From Maricaulis sp. (GTDB taxonomy: Bacteria > Pseudomonadota > Alphaproteobacteria > Caulobacterales > Maricaulaceae), in assembly GCA_002692855.1 (NCBI GenBank), contig NZMJ01000156.1, forward strand, positions 1 to 47,038: DNA of 47,038 nucleotides, read 5' to 3'. This document shows, piece by piece, positions 40,540-47,038 of the stretch (position 1 is its first letter; the number at the start of each line of letters is the position of its first letter). A model generated the notes under the pieces. It made no database searches, was not told where the DNA came from, and was given only the letters and a program-made list of their open reading frames with translations. The position numbers and the translations under genes are program-made.

Positions 40540-41102
40540 AGAGTCACCGGCTGACCGTCGCGGGCGCTATCGCCTACCGGCCGGACCGTTTCAGCGATGA
40601 TCGCGGCTGGACCGGCGAGGTGCATGCCCCCGGCTTGCTCGCCGCACTCGGTCTCGATTTCCGACCGGTTCAGGAAAACCAGTCCTTCAGCGAACGGGCC
40701 GGCACGGTGCGCGGGCTTCATTTCCAGCGCGCGCCACATACGCAGGCGAAAATCGTGCGGGTGGCCGCTGGTGCGGTCTGGTCGGTAATTCTCGATCTGA
40801 GGCATGGCTCACCGAGTTTCGAAACCGCGACGGGTCTGCGCCAGAGCGCCGCGAACGGGATCTGCCTTCATGTTCCCGCCGGATGCGCGCACGGCGTGAT
40901 GACGCTGGAAGACAATACGGTCCTGAACTGGACGAGCGACGCGCCCTTCAAGGGCGAGGCGGCCGACGGCGTTTTCTGGAACGATCCCGCGCTCGACATT
41001 GACTGGCCGATGGCCGCATCTGCGGCGAGTGTCGGGGACCGCGATGCGCAGCTGCCCGTCCTGTCGGGACAGCCATACCGCTTCAAGGCAGGGACCGCAT
41101 GA
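40524..41102 (+). CDS. RmlC-like cupin 3,5-epimerase lacking the usual catalytic tyrosine
   Basis: A protein of about 192 residues with the RmlC fold: RFSDDRGW, QENQSFSERAGTVRGLHFQ (active-site His), AKIVRVAAGAVWSVILDLR, PAGCAHGVMTL and FWNDPALDIDWP; the dyad aspartate appears in SVGDRDAQL. In an ungapped alignment with enterobacterial RmlC, the proton-donating tyrosine position (FLYK) falls in VLNWTSD, which has no tyrosine. No rmlA, rmlB or rmlD is in the window, so the substrate may not be dTDP-sugar; a GDP-heptose-type epimerase is possible. I placed the start at TTG 40524 because GAGG is seven bases upstream; GTG at 40509 is the alternative. Confidence 0.78.
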   Translation: MAGPLESHRLTVAGAIAYRPDRFSDDRGWTGEVHAPGLLAALGLDFRPVQENQSFSERAGTVRGLHFQRAPHTQAKIVRVAAGAVWSVILDLRHGSPSFETATGLRQSAANGICLHVPAGCAHGVMTLEDNTVLNWTSDAPFKGEAADGVFWNDPALDIDWPMAASAASVGDRDAQLPVLSGQPYRFKAGTA

Positions 41103-42112
41103 TCGAGACTCCCAATGACATCGCGCCTTATGGCGACATCATCTTGTGGGAAAAGCCGGTCCAGTTTGCCGCCGCACTTTTCATCCGCAACGGTTCGACC
41201 GTCTTCGATATCGGCGCGAATACCGGCGGTGTGGCGATCGCCCTGCGCAGGCTGGCGGGCCAGAAGGGCCGGCTGACGGCCTTCGAGTGCCATCCCAAAA
41301 TGATCGCCTGGTGCCGGGAGAATTTCCGCGTCAACGACGCGCGAGACATCCGGCTGGTCGAAAAGGCCTGCTGGAACCAGGCCGGGGCAAATTTGCGTAT
41401 GGCCAGCGACGAGGGCTTTTATTCCCCGTCTTCATCGCTTGTGCGCGCCATCAAGACGGACCGGCATTTCGAGGTCGCAACGACAACGGTCGATGTGGAA
41501 GCGGCATCAGAAGGGCAATGGCCGGACTTCATCAAGATCGATGTTGAAGGCGCCGAGTACGAGGTGCTTCAGGGCGCCGAAGCGGCACTAAGCCGCGAGC
41601 CGGTCATCGTTCTGGAACGGATGCCGCCTCACCAGATGCCGGGACGGGAGGACCGCGACCCGGTGCCGTTCCTGATCGAGCGAGGTTATCGCTGCTTCGA
41701 TGTGAATTCTCTCGAGCCGCTCGATCCAGACGAAGCGTTCGTTCTGCCGACGAATATTCTGGCCATCCCGCCACGCCTGACAGGTTTCGCGCCGCGCTTC
41801 ACAGACGCCGCCCGGCAGAAAAGCGCGGATGGCGCACTTACCTTCCCGCTCGATCCGGGCGCCTACCGCATCAGCCTCGACATCGCCGTGCAGGGTGAAG
41901 GCACAGGCGCATTCCGTCTGCATGACAGCGCAGGACGCCTTGTCCTGATGGCGGCAGACCGCAGCGAACGGCTGGCCGCGCCGCTGTGCGCCGTCTTCCC
42001 CATGAGGGTCGACGCGCCGGACACATATTCGCTGACATTGGAAGGCGAGACCGTATCGCTCGGCGGGCTGACGGTCGAACGGATTGACGGGCTTCAGGCG
42101 GACGCCGGCTGA
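41099..42112 (+). CDS. FkbM-family methyltransferase with extra C-terminal domain
   Basis: A 337-residue SAM-dependent enzyme. The SAM motif TVFDIGANTGGVAIAL is near residues 35-50, then RLTAFECHP (acidic residue for the ribose), and IKIDVEGAEYEVLQGAE is the FkbM signature. FkbM enzymes O-methylate sugars and polyketides. After about residue 230 comes an extra region of about 100 residues rich in beta-type sequence (GAYRISLDIAVQGEGTGAFRLHD, YSLTLEGETVSLGGLTVERI), perhaps a glycan-binding sandwich. It starts inside the stop of the RmlC-like gene (ATGA). The likely role is methylation of the exported glycan, possibly end-capping. Confidence 0.85.
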   Translation: MIETPNDIAPYGDIILWEKPVQFAAALFIRNGSTVFDIGANTGGVAIALRRLAGQKGRLTAFECHPKMIAWCRENFRVNDARDIRLVEKACWNQAGANLRMASDEGFYSPSSSLVRAIKTDRHFEVATTTVDVEAASEGQWPDFIKIDVEGAEYEVLQGAEAALSREPVIVLERMPPHQMPGREDRDPVPFLIERGYRCFDVNSLEPLDPDEAFVLPTNILAIPPRLTGFAPRFTDAARQKSADGALTFPLDPGAYRISLDIAVQGEGTGAFRLHDSAGRLVLMAADRSERLAAPLCAVFPMRVDAPDTYSLTLEGETVSLGGLTVERIDGLQADAG

Positions 42113-42204
42113 CCGGAAATTTCCTGCAAGGCAGCGGTCGCGCTAACCGGAAAGGCGTGTCATAAGGCGCCGATCTCTCGCCCTGCAAGCACGCGGAAAA
42201 CATC

Positions 42205-43158
42205 ATGCCCGACAAAATTCTCGTCACCGGCGCCACCGGCTTTCTCGGTCGCCACACCGTTCCTGTCCTTGAACAGACTTATGGCAAGGACAAGGTCGTG
42301 GGCGTTTCGTCCAAGGACTATGACCTGATGGATCGCGCCCAGGTCGAGAAGATGTTCGATGACATCCAGCCCGACACGGTCGTGCATTTCGCTGCCTATT
42401 CCGGGGGCATCGGGGCGAACCGGACCTATCCGGGCGATTTCTATTACCAGAACACCATCCTGACTGCGCACACCTTCGATGTCGCGGCGCGGCGCGGCGA
42501 CATCAAGAAGCTGATCTACACGATGGGCGGATGTTCCTATCCCGCCAAGGCGACCAGCCCGATTGACGAGAGCCAGCTGTGGCAGGGTTATCCGCAAAAT
42601 GAGAGCGCCGGCTATTCGACCGCCAAGATGATGGGAACGGTCGCGGCGAAGTCCTACCGCGAACAGTTCGGCCTCAATGGCGTCGTGCTGATCCCGGGCA
42701 ATCTCTATGGCGAGTACGACAACTTCACCAAGCTCGACAGCCACGTCGTTCCCGCCATGATCCGGCGGTATTACGAGGCCCAGCGTGACGGGCTCGAAAA
42801 GGTGGAAATGTGGGGCACGGGCAAGCCGCAACGCGACTTCGTCTATGCCGGCGATGTCGCGCGACTGATCCCCTGGTTCATCGAGAATTACGACTCGTCT
42901 GACCCGGTCAACATTTCGGCCGGCCGCACCACGCCGATCAAGGAATTGGCCGAGGATATTGCCGACCTCGTGGACTATAAGGGCGAGATCGACTGGGACA
43001 CGTCGAAGCCGGACGGCCAGATGGTCAAGATCTTCGACACGGCCCGCCTGAAAGGGCTCGGCCTTTCGTGTGACACGCCGCTGCGCGAAGGCCTGACCAA
43101 GACGATCGAGTGGTTTGCCAAGAATTACGAGACGCGTGGAGACGGTTTGCGCTTATAG
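42205..43158 (+). CDS. GDP-L-fucose synthase-like epimerase/reductase
   Basis: A 317-residue extended SDR of the Fcl/WcaG group. The NADP motif is LVTGATGFLGRHTV. Other family segments are HFAAYSGGIGANRTYPGDF, SAGYSTAKMMG (Tyr-x-x-x-Lys), GNLYGEYDNF, SHVVPAMIRRYYEA (active-site His) and GTGKPQRDFVYAGDVA. The segment aligned to GSSCIYP of E. coli Fcl reads MGGCSYP, so the cysteine is kept but the catalytic serine is glycine. gmd is absent from the window. With the HddC-GmhB fusion nearby, a GDP-heptose reductase is a plausible alternative to GDP-fucose synthase. It is 92 bases downstream of the FkbM gene. Confidence 0.85.
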   Translation: MPDKILVTGATGFLGRHTVPVLEQTYGKDKVVGVSSKDYDLMDRAQVEKMFDDIQPDTVVHFAAYSGGIGANRTYPGDFYYQNTILTAHTFDVAARRGDIKKLIYTMGGCSYPAKATSPIDESQLWQGYPQNESAGYSTAKMMGTVAAKSYREQFGLNGVVLIPGNLYGEYDNFTKLDSHVVPAMIRRYYEAQRDGLEKVEMWGTGKPQRDFVYAGDVARLIPWFIENYDSSDPVNISAGRTTPIKELAEDIADLVDYKGEIDWDTSKPDGQMVKIFDTARLKGLGLSCDTPLREGLTKTIEWFAKNYETRGDGLRL

Positions 43159-43200
43159 GCGCCCGCAATCAAGGCAGACACTGGCGGGAAATTCTTGCGT

Positions 43201-43228
43201 TAAAAGGGGGTTGATGCCCGCTTTTAAA
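43201..43228. terminator. AT-ended hairpin after the reductase gene
   Basis: TTAAAAG pairs with CTTTTAA, and after one G-G mismatch GGG pairs with CCC around a six-base loop. The right arm carries the T-run, so on the plus strand it could act as a terminator 43 bases after the reductase stop, and the symmetry permits action on either strand. The rest of the 266-base gap (43159-43424) shows no gene. Confidence 0.4.
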
Positions 43229-43424
43229 CCGCTGCGTGGCTTGATGACGCGCACGTAACAGCGCCTGGGTCCCGCAACCCGCCTCAATTGAAATCTGCGC
43301 GTTGCGACCTGTACTTCTATGTGCCTAAGGTGTTTTCAACGCGCGGGTTTCGCGAATCCCAGGTGAGGACTCCGCGTAATCGCATCCATCCCGGTCCAGA
43401 GAATTTGAGGGTCCCGTATTCTCC

Positions 43425-44423
43425 ATGCTTGATGAAGTCGAGAACCCGAAGCTGGTCGAGTCGCTCACGCGCTATCTCGACGAAATCGAAGCCGGTGAGC
43501 ATTCCGACTACGACGCCTATCTGATCGCGACACGCGCCATCATGCTGGCCGCGCGGCTCGGGTTCCGGAACATGGAGTTGAGAACACGCCTGTTCACGGA
43601 CTCGCAGAAATTCGGGGTGAATTTCCTGCCCGTGCATTTCTACAACCCGGTTCCTGACCTCGATCACATTCCAGAAAGCACGTGGTCGCTGCGCTACGAC
43701 TCAATTCCGGGGCTGGAAGTCGATATCGACAAGGTGGAAGCCCTGCTCAAGAAGCTGGGCGCCTATTCCGAAGAGTTTGCCGGCACGAAAACCGGAGCGA
43801 CGAGCCGCGCCTGGGGCGGGGAGAGTTTCGGTGCCGGCGACGCCACCCTGCTCTACTGCATGCTCCGGCATTTCAAGCCCAAGCGCGTGATCGAAATCGG
43901 GTCGGGCGTGTCGACCCTCGTCGGTCTGCGGGCATTCGATGCCAACGGATCAGGCCGATACACCTGTATCGAGCCCTATCCCAACCGCACCATAACGGAT
44001 CTGGCACATCGCAAGCGGATCGAGCTGAAGGACGAGTTTGTCCAGAACGTCCCGATCGAGGAGTTCAAGAAACTCGAGGCGGGCGACGTCCTGTTCATCG
44101 ATTCCACCCACGTGGCCCAGATCGGCTCTGACGTCGTCTATGAATTGCTGCACGTGGTGCCGCATATCAATCCGGGCGTCATCGTCCATGTCCATGACAT
44201 ATTCCTGCCTGCGGAATTCAGTCCTGAATGGATCAAGGACAAGCAATTGTTCTGGAACGAGCAATACGTTCTTGCCGCCTTCATGGCGTTCAACACCGAC
44301 TACGAGATGTTGATCCCGAACTACGCATTGCGGGACATTGAGGCGCTACGGCAGGCTTCGGCCGCCAATTTTCCCAATGTCGAGCACCCTGGCGGAGGAA
44401 GTTTCTGGTTCCGCCGGAAATAG
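43425..44423 (+). CDS. Class I SAM-dependent methyltransferase (Methyltransf_24-like)
   Basis: A 332-residue protein. The N-terminal 130 residues are helical (ESLTRYLDEIEAGEHSDYDA). The catalytic domain has RVIEIGSGVSTLVGLRAFD (motif I), YTCIEPYPNRT (acidic residue), DVLFIDSTHVAQIG, and PGVIVHVHDIFLPAEF, the Asp-rich metal-site segment of this catechol-OMT-like group. It ends GGGSFWFRRK. The target is unknown; the place in a glycan operon suggests sugar O-methylation. GAGGG lies 14 bases before the ATG, a rather long spacing. Confidence 0.82.
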   Translation: MLDEVENPKLVESLTRYLDEIEAGEHSDYDAYLIATRAIMLAARLGFRNMELRTRLFTDSQKFGVNFLPVHFYNPVPDLDHIPESTWSLRYDSIPGLEVDIDKVEALLKKLGAYSEEFAGTKTGATSRAWGGESFGAGDATLLYCMLRHFKPKRVIEIGSGVSTLVGLRAFDANGSGRYTCIEPYPNRTITDLAHRKRIELKDEFVQNVPIEEFKKLEAGDVLFIDSTHVAQIGSDVVYELLHVVPHINPGVIVHVHDIFLPAEFSPEWIKDKQLFWNEQYVLAAFMAFNTDYEMLIPNYALRDIEALRQASAANFPNVEHPGGGSFWFRRK

Positions 44424-44492
44424 CCCCTCTCCCTGCCGCCCCCCGCGTATGGCTCACTCCAAGAGCAGAAAATTCCTGTAAGGCTTTGACAT

Positions 44493-44530
44493 TGGCTTCA
44501 AAAAATAAGTCATTGTGAACTTTGAAGCCA
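44493..44530. repeat. Inverted repeat upstream of the zinc-finger methyltransferase gene
   Basis: TGGCTTCAAA (44493-44502) and TTTGAAGCCA (44521-44530) are perfect ten-base inverted arms around an 18-base AT-rich loop, 43 bases before the ATG at 44574. It may be an operator or an RNA hairpin in the leader. TTGACA at 44486-44491 lies just left of it and could be a -35 box, but no convincing -10 follows at the right spacing. Confidence 0.5.
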
Positions 44531-44573
44531 TCAGACTGGCCTCTTCCACCCAGCCGCACGAGGCCGATAGCCG

Positions 44574-45491
44574 ATGAATGACAGCACTGCCTGCCCCATG
44601 TGCAGGTCAAATCTTGAACCTTTCATTTCAGTCGAAGACCGGCCAATGGTCATTTGCTCGGACTGCCGGCACATCACTTGGCAAAATATGCCATCGGAAG
44701 AAGAAGTCGCGGCGCACTACCAGAAGGTCTACTCCGGGCAGCACGATCAGAAGGACCTGCAGGAAAGCCAGCGCGAATATTACATGAACCACCTCGCCAT
44801 GCTGGTTAGCCTCAGCCCGCGTGACGAGAATGTGGTGGTCGATTACGGCTGCGCGTGGCCGACGCTTCTTGAGACAGGCGTGGATGTCGAGGGAATCTCC
44901 AGGCGAATCGGGATCGACTTTGACGAAGGCGCCCGTGAGTATGGCGGCTTTGTCGGGATCGACATGTTCGCTCCGCACGAAATCAGCCAGAAGATCGAAC
45001 CCAGAAGCATCGACATCATCCGCTTCTCGCACGTCATCGAGCACCTGATCGATCCGGCAGTCGTTCTTGACGAAATCAGAGCGCTGCTCCGGCCGGGCGG
45101 CATCATCTATATCACCCAGCCGATCTTTCCCGTGCTGGAAACGAGCGCGCGTCCGGACTCGATTCAGGATGCCGTCTTTCCCGAGCACCTGCATTTTTTC
45201 AATGCCATCTCCCTGCTCAACACCGTGGAGAGACTGGACGCAGAGATTCTCGAGTTCGCCGCCTTCCAGAATGAGGAAGAGGTCCAGGCTCACTTTGACG
45301 GCATGATGGATATCGAGCGCGCGGCAGAGGGCGCGCGGCCATTGAAGACGAAGAAGCCGTCCGGCTTTACCGAGATCGGCGGTTATCCACAGTTCTGCGG
45401 CGAGAATTGCCATCTCGTCGCGCGGGTCCGCGGCGCGATACCGGATTTCGGGCGCGGCTACGCCGCAAGCGGCGTCCAACGCTGGCTGTGA
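44574..45491 (+). CDS. Methyltransferase with N-terminal zinc-binding motif
   Basis: A 305-residue protein. Cys7-x2-Cys10 and Cys28-x2-Cys31 form a treble-clef-like zinc ribbon (CPMC, CSDC). The SAM domain follows: VVDYGCAWPTLLETG (motif I), GIDFDEGA, IRFSHVIEHLIDPAVVLDE and LLRPGGIIYITQP, a Methyltransf_23-type pattern. This ribbon-plus-methyltransferase layout is known from sugar C-methyltransferases (NDP-hexose 3-C-methyltransferases) and from many glycan-locus proteins; which one applies here is inference. The ATG is at 44574 with weak Shine-Dalgarno support. Confidence 0.82.
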   Translation: MNDSTACPMCRSNLEPFISVEDRPMVICSDCRHITWQNMPSEEEVAAHYQKVYSGQHDQKDLQESQREYYMNHLAMLVSLSPRDENVVVDYGCAWPTLLETGVDVEGISRRIGIDFDEGAREYGGFVGIDMFAPHEISQKIEPRSIDIIRFSHVIEHLIDPAVVLDEIRALLRPGGIIYITQPIFPVLETSARPDSIQDAVFPEHLHFFNAISLLNTVERLDAEILEFAAFQNEEEVQAHFDGMMDIERAAEGARPLKTKKPSGFTEIGGYPQFCGENCHLVARVRGAIPDFGRGYAASGVQRWL

Positions 45492-45809
45492 GGGCGCCCG
45501 AGGCGGCGCTACCGGCGCCGAGAAGCACTGATAACAGCCATACTCCCAGCGTCGAGCCTGTCGAAACAAGTATCAGCAAACCAAACACCGATAGTCTATC
45601 CGCCGAGAGTGATTCAAGCTGAGAGGAGACTTCGTTCAACATGTTGCTAGCGTTGAACGAATCTCCTATCAAGCGCCGCCTAAGAGTTACCTGATCGGGA
45701 CCAATCTGATCTGACGGCAGTGATTATTATAATTGCGAGCGTCCGAACATCGTGGTTCCATTGAAACAATTGAGGCGGGCCTGCGTGGCCGGACCAGGAA
45801 GAACTTGAT
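45492..45809. other. 318-base gap before the tailed methyltransferase gene
   Basis: GC drops along this stretch. It contains the long inverted repeat at 45624-45667 and an open frame on the minus strand (starting about 45642 or 45672) that would encode a short hydrophobic peptide. No RNA gene is recognised. AGGAAGA just before 45810 is the Shine-Dalgarno of the next gene. Confidence 0.5.
45624..45667. repeat. Long inverted repeat with one bulge
   Basis: AGGAGACTTCGTTCAAC (45624-45640) faces GTTGAACGAATCTCCT (45652-45667): sixteen base pairs with one unpaired C (45630) around an 11-base loop. No T-run follows, so it is not a standard terminator. It may be a protein-binding site, an RNA processing hairpin, or a remnant of a small mobile repeat. 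Confidence 0.7.
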
Positions 45810-46961
45810 TTGCGCACGATCTCTGTAGAAACCGCGCCCGGCAATGATTCTGCCGGGAAGTTGACGCTCAAGGACGGAAACACCGTCGTTGAGGAAATAA
45901 CCGTGGACGTAGCATTCGAAGCAGTCGCTGAATTGCTCGAGAATTACAAGTTCGAAACCGTCCTCGACATTGGCGCAGGCAATCAGGAACACGCTCGTTG
46001 TTTCCGTCACATGGGAAAGAGCGTGACGACGGTCGATCCAATTTTTCCCGCCGATGTGCAGGGAGATTTTCTGGAATACGAACCGAAGAAAAAATTCGAC
46101 CTTGCTTGGTGTTCCCATGTGGTTGAGCACCAAAGAAACGTCGGAATTTTTCTCGATAAGATCATCGCATGTACTAAACCGAATGGCATTATTTGTATTT
46201 CCGTCCCTCCCGAAGTCAGCCATTTCTACCTTCTAGAGCACCCGAATCAATTCACTGGTGGAATGCTCCTGTATCACCTTGTTCTTGCCGGGATTGATTG
46301 CACCAACGCCGCAGTTCTTACATACGGCTACAATGTCTCGGTTATTGTCCGAAATAAAACACACTCACTCCCGCGACAGTCATGGAACTATGATAAGGAA
46401 GCGCTAAACTTCCTCCCAAAAGAGATGAGGATGTTTGGAGGTCATCAGTTGTTCGGGCCGATCCGGCAATTGCGCTGGCTCCCGCGCACTGACGTGCAGC
46501 CTCATATGAACTCCGGCCTTCCGGCACCGGATTTCGAGCCCACCTGGGAGCCACCCAAACCCAAGAGTGCGGCCACCGGCAAGAAGACCTCTGCAAAACC
46601 CGCTTCGGCCAAAAAGACCGCTGCAAAGCCCGCTTCGGCCAAAAAGACCTCTACAAAGCCAGCTTCGGCCAAGAAGACCTCTGCAAAGCCTACGCAGGCC
46701 AGGAAGAAATCCGCAACGAAGAGCGCTAGCGCCAAGTCCAGGCCCAAATCTGCCTCGGCGCCCAGCGGCGGGAAGACGCCCGGCGTCGAGAAATCCACAG
46801 GAAAGAGCAAGGCCGCGGCCCCCTCTACGGCCAAGGCCACATTAAAGGCCGGAGCAGCATCGAAGACCGGAACAACATCGAAGGCCAAAGCCACATCGAA
46901 GGCCAAACGCCCTTCGAAAAAGGGGACTGCGGCGTCCAAGCCATCATCGGAGAATACCTAG
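45810..46961 (+). CDS. SAM methyltransferase with histone H1-like lysine/alanine tail
   Basis: A 383-residue protein. Residues 1-250 are a class I methyltransferase: TVLDIGAGNQEHARCF (motif I), VTTVDPIF, FDLAWCSHVVEHQRN and CTKPNGIICISVPPE. Residues 258-383 are almost only Lys, Ala, Ser, Pro and Thr, with four copies of a ten-residue unit of the KKTSAKPASA type, then looser KATSKAK-type repeats. The core gene is visibly richer in A/T than the rest of the window, suggesting a different origin. The start is TTG at 45810 with AGGAAGA eight bases upstream. The tail resembles bacterial H1-like proteins and could bind nucleic acid or an anionic glycan. Confidence 0.82.
   Translation: MRTISVETAPGNDSAGKLTLKDGNTVVEEITVDVAFEAVAELLENYKFETVLDIGAGNQEHARCFRHMGKSVTTVDPIFPADVQGDFLEYEPKKKFDLAWCSHVVEHQRNVGIFLDKIIACTKPNGIICISVPPEVSHFYLLEHPNQFTGGMLLYHLVLAGIDCTNAAVLTYGYNVSVIVRNKTHSLPRQSWNYDKEALNFLPKEMRMFGGHQLFGPIRQLRWLPRTDVQPHMNSGLPAPDFEPTWEPPKPKSAATGKKTSAKPASAKKTAAKPASAKKTSTKPASAKKTSAKPTQARKKSATKSASAKSRPKSASAPSGGKTPGVEKSTGKSKAAAPSTAKATLKAGAASKTGTTSKAKATSKAKRPSKKGTAASKPSSENT
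46581..46700 (+). repeat. Four tandem 30-bp repeats in the tail of the methyltransferase gene
   Basis: Units start at 46581, 46611, 46641 and 46671, each exactly 30 bases and in frame, encoding KKTSAKPASA, KKTAAKPASA, KKTSTKPASA and KKTSAKPTQA. They differ by a few substitutions, mostly at codon ends. Such repeats change copy number easily by slippage or recombination. Confidence 0.9.
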
Positions 46962-47038
46962 CCTCCGTTCTGTGGCACTCAAACTAATCCCCGTCCTGCC
47001 GGCGGCTCTTAATCTTTGCGCGTTCCAATCGAGGGACC

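Noticed and set aside
42115..42124. GGAAATTTCC palindrome just after the FkbM gene
   Set aside because: Ten bases with no loop and no T-run is too short to claim function.

Overview
The window is GC-rich, densely packed chromosome from an alphaproteobacterium. The block zapA, 6S RNA, 5-formyltetrahydrofolate cyclo-ligase, a YmdB-type phosphoesterase and yebC, an adjacent DUF4164-like gene, Caulobacter-like promoters (TTGxxx, 14 nt, GCTAxAxx-like) and Flm-type pseudaminic acid genes point to the Caulobacterales/Maricaulales/Hyphomonadaceae side of the class. This placement is inferred from gene order; there is no rRNA or marker match behind it. I see no tRNA, rRNA, CRISPR array, insertion sequence or phage gene.

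Layout: (1) 1-11,033 is housekeeping: folP (cut by the window start), a GST, transketolase, an SMP-30-like membrane-anchored protein, a PP2C phosphatase, yebC, a small transaldolase, a YmdB phosphoesterase, ahcY with a palindromic terminator, 5-FCL, 6S RNA, zapA and a coiled-coil protein. (2) 11,171-14,873 makes and recycles activated sulfate: cysQ, cysNC, cysD. (3) 14,950-21,471 (minus strand) is sugar-nucleotide and glycan synthesis: a DegT aminotransferase, glmS, a GT2 enzyme, mannose-1-phosphate guanylyltransferase and a GT4 enzyme. (4) 21,876-26,308 is a partial pseudaminic acid (flagellin-glycosylation type) set: two tandem PseB-like dehydratases, PseI and PseC. PseH, PseG and PseF are not in the window. 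glmM follows. (5) 27,761-35,781 holds an L-2-hydroxyglutarate oxidase-like enzyme, an SDR, a 745-residue glycosyltransferase with two insertions, a second glycosyltransferase, an AGE-family epimerase/isomerase and a fused HddC-GmhB heptose enzyme. (6) 35,940-46,961 (all plus strand) is a polysaccharide export and decoration block: Wzt/Wzm-like ABC transporter, glycosyltransferases, an unknown protein, an RmlC-like epimerase, an FkbM methyltransferase, a GDP-fucose-synthase-like reductase and three more methyltransferases. The last of these carries a long lysine/alanine-rich tail like that of histone H1.

How the parts could work together: GlmS and GlmM feed UDP-GlcNAc into the PseB/PseC/PseI route. 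Transketolase can supply sedoheptulose-7-phosphate to the heptose branch. The HddC-GmhB fusion, the RmlC-like epimerase (His-Asp dyad kept, usual tyrosine absent) and the Fcl-like reductase (Tyr/Lys/Cys/His kept, catalytic Ser replaced by Gly) together look like a GDP-heptose remodelling route. The product would be assembled by the local glycosyltransferases, methylated, and exported by the ABC transporter. This is inference from gene content.

Features most worth checking: a probable pair of compensating frameshifts in two GGGG runs of the unknown gene at 38,783-39,406; the H1-like tail with exact 30-bp tandem repeats on an AT-richer methyltransferase; two insertions in one glycosyltransferase; structured leaders before the first pseB and the SMP-30-like gene; and three convergent gene pairs that share a CTAG across both stop codons.
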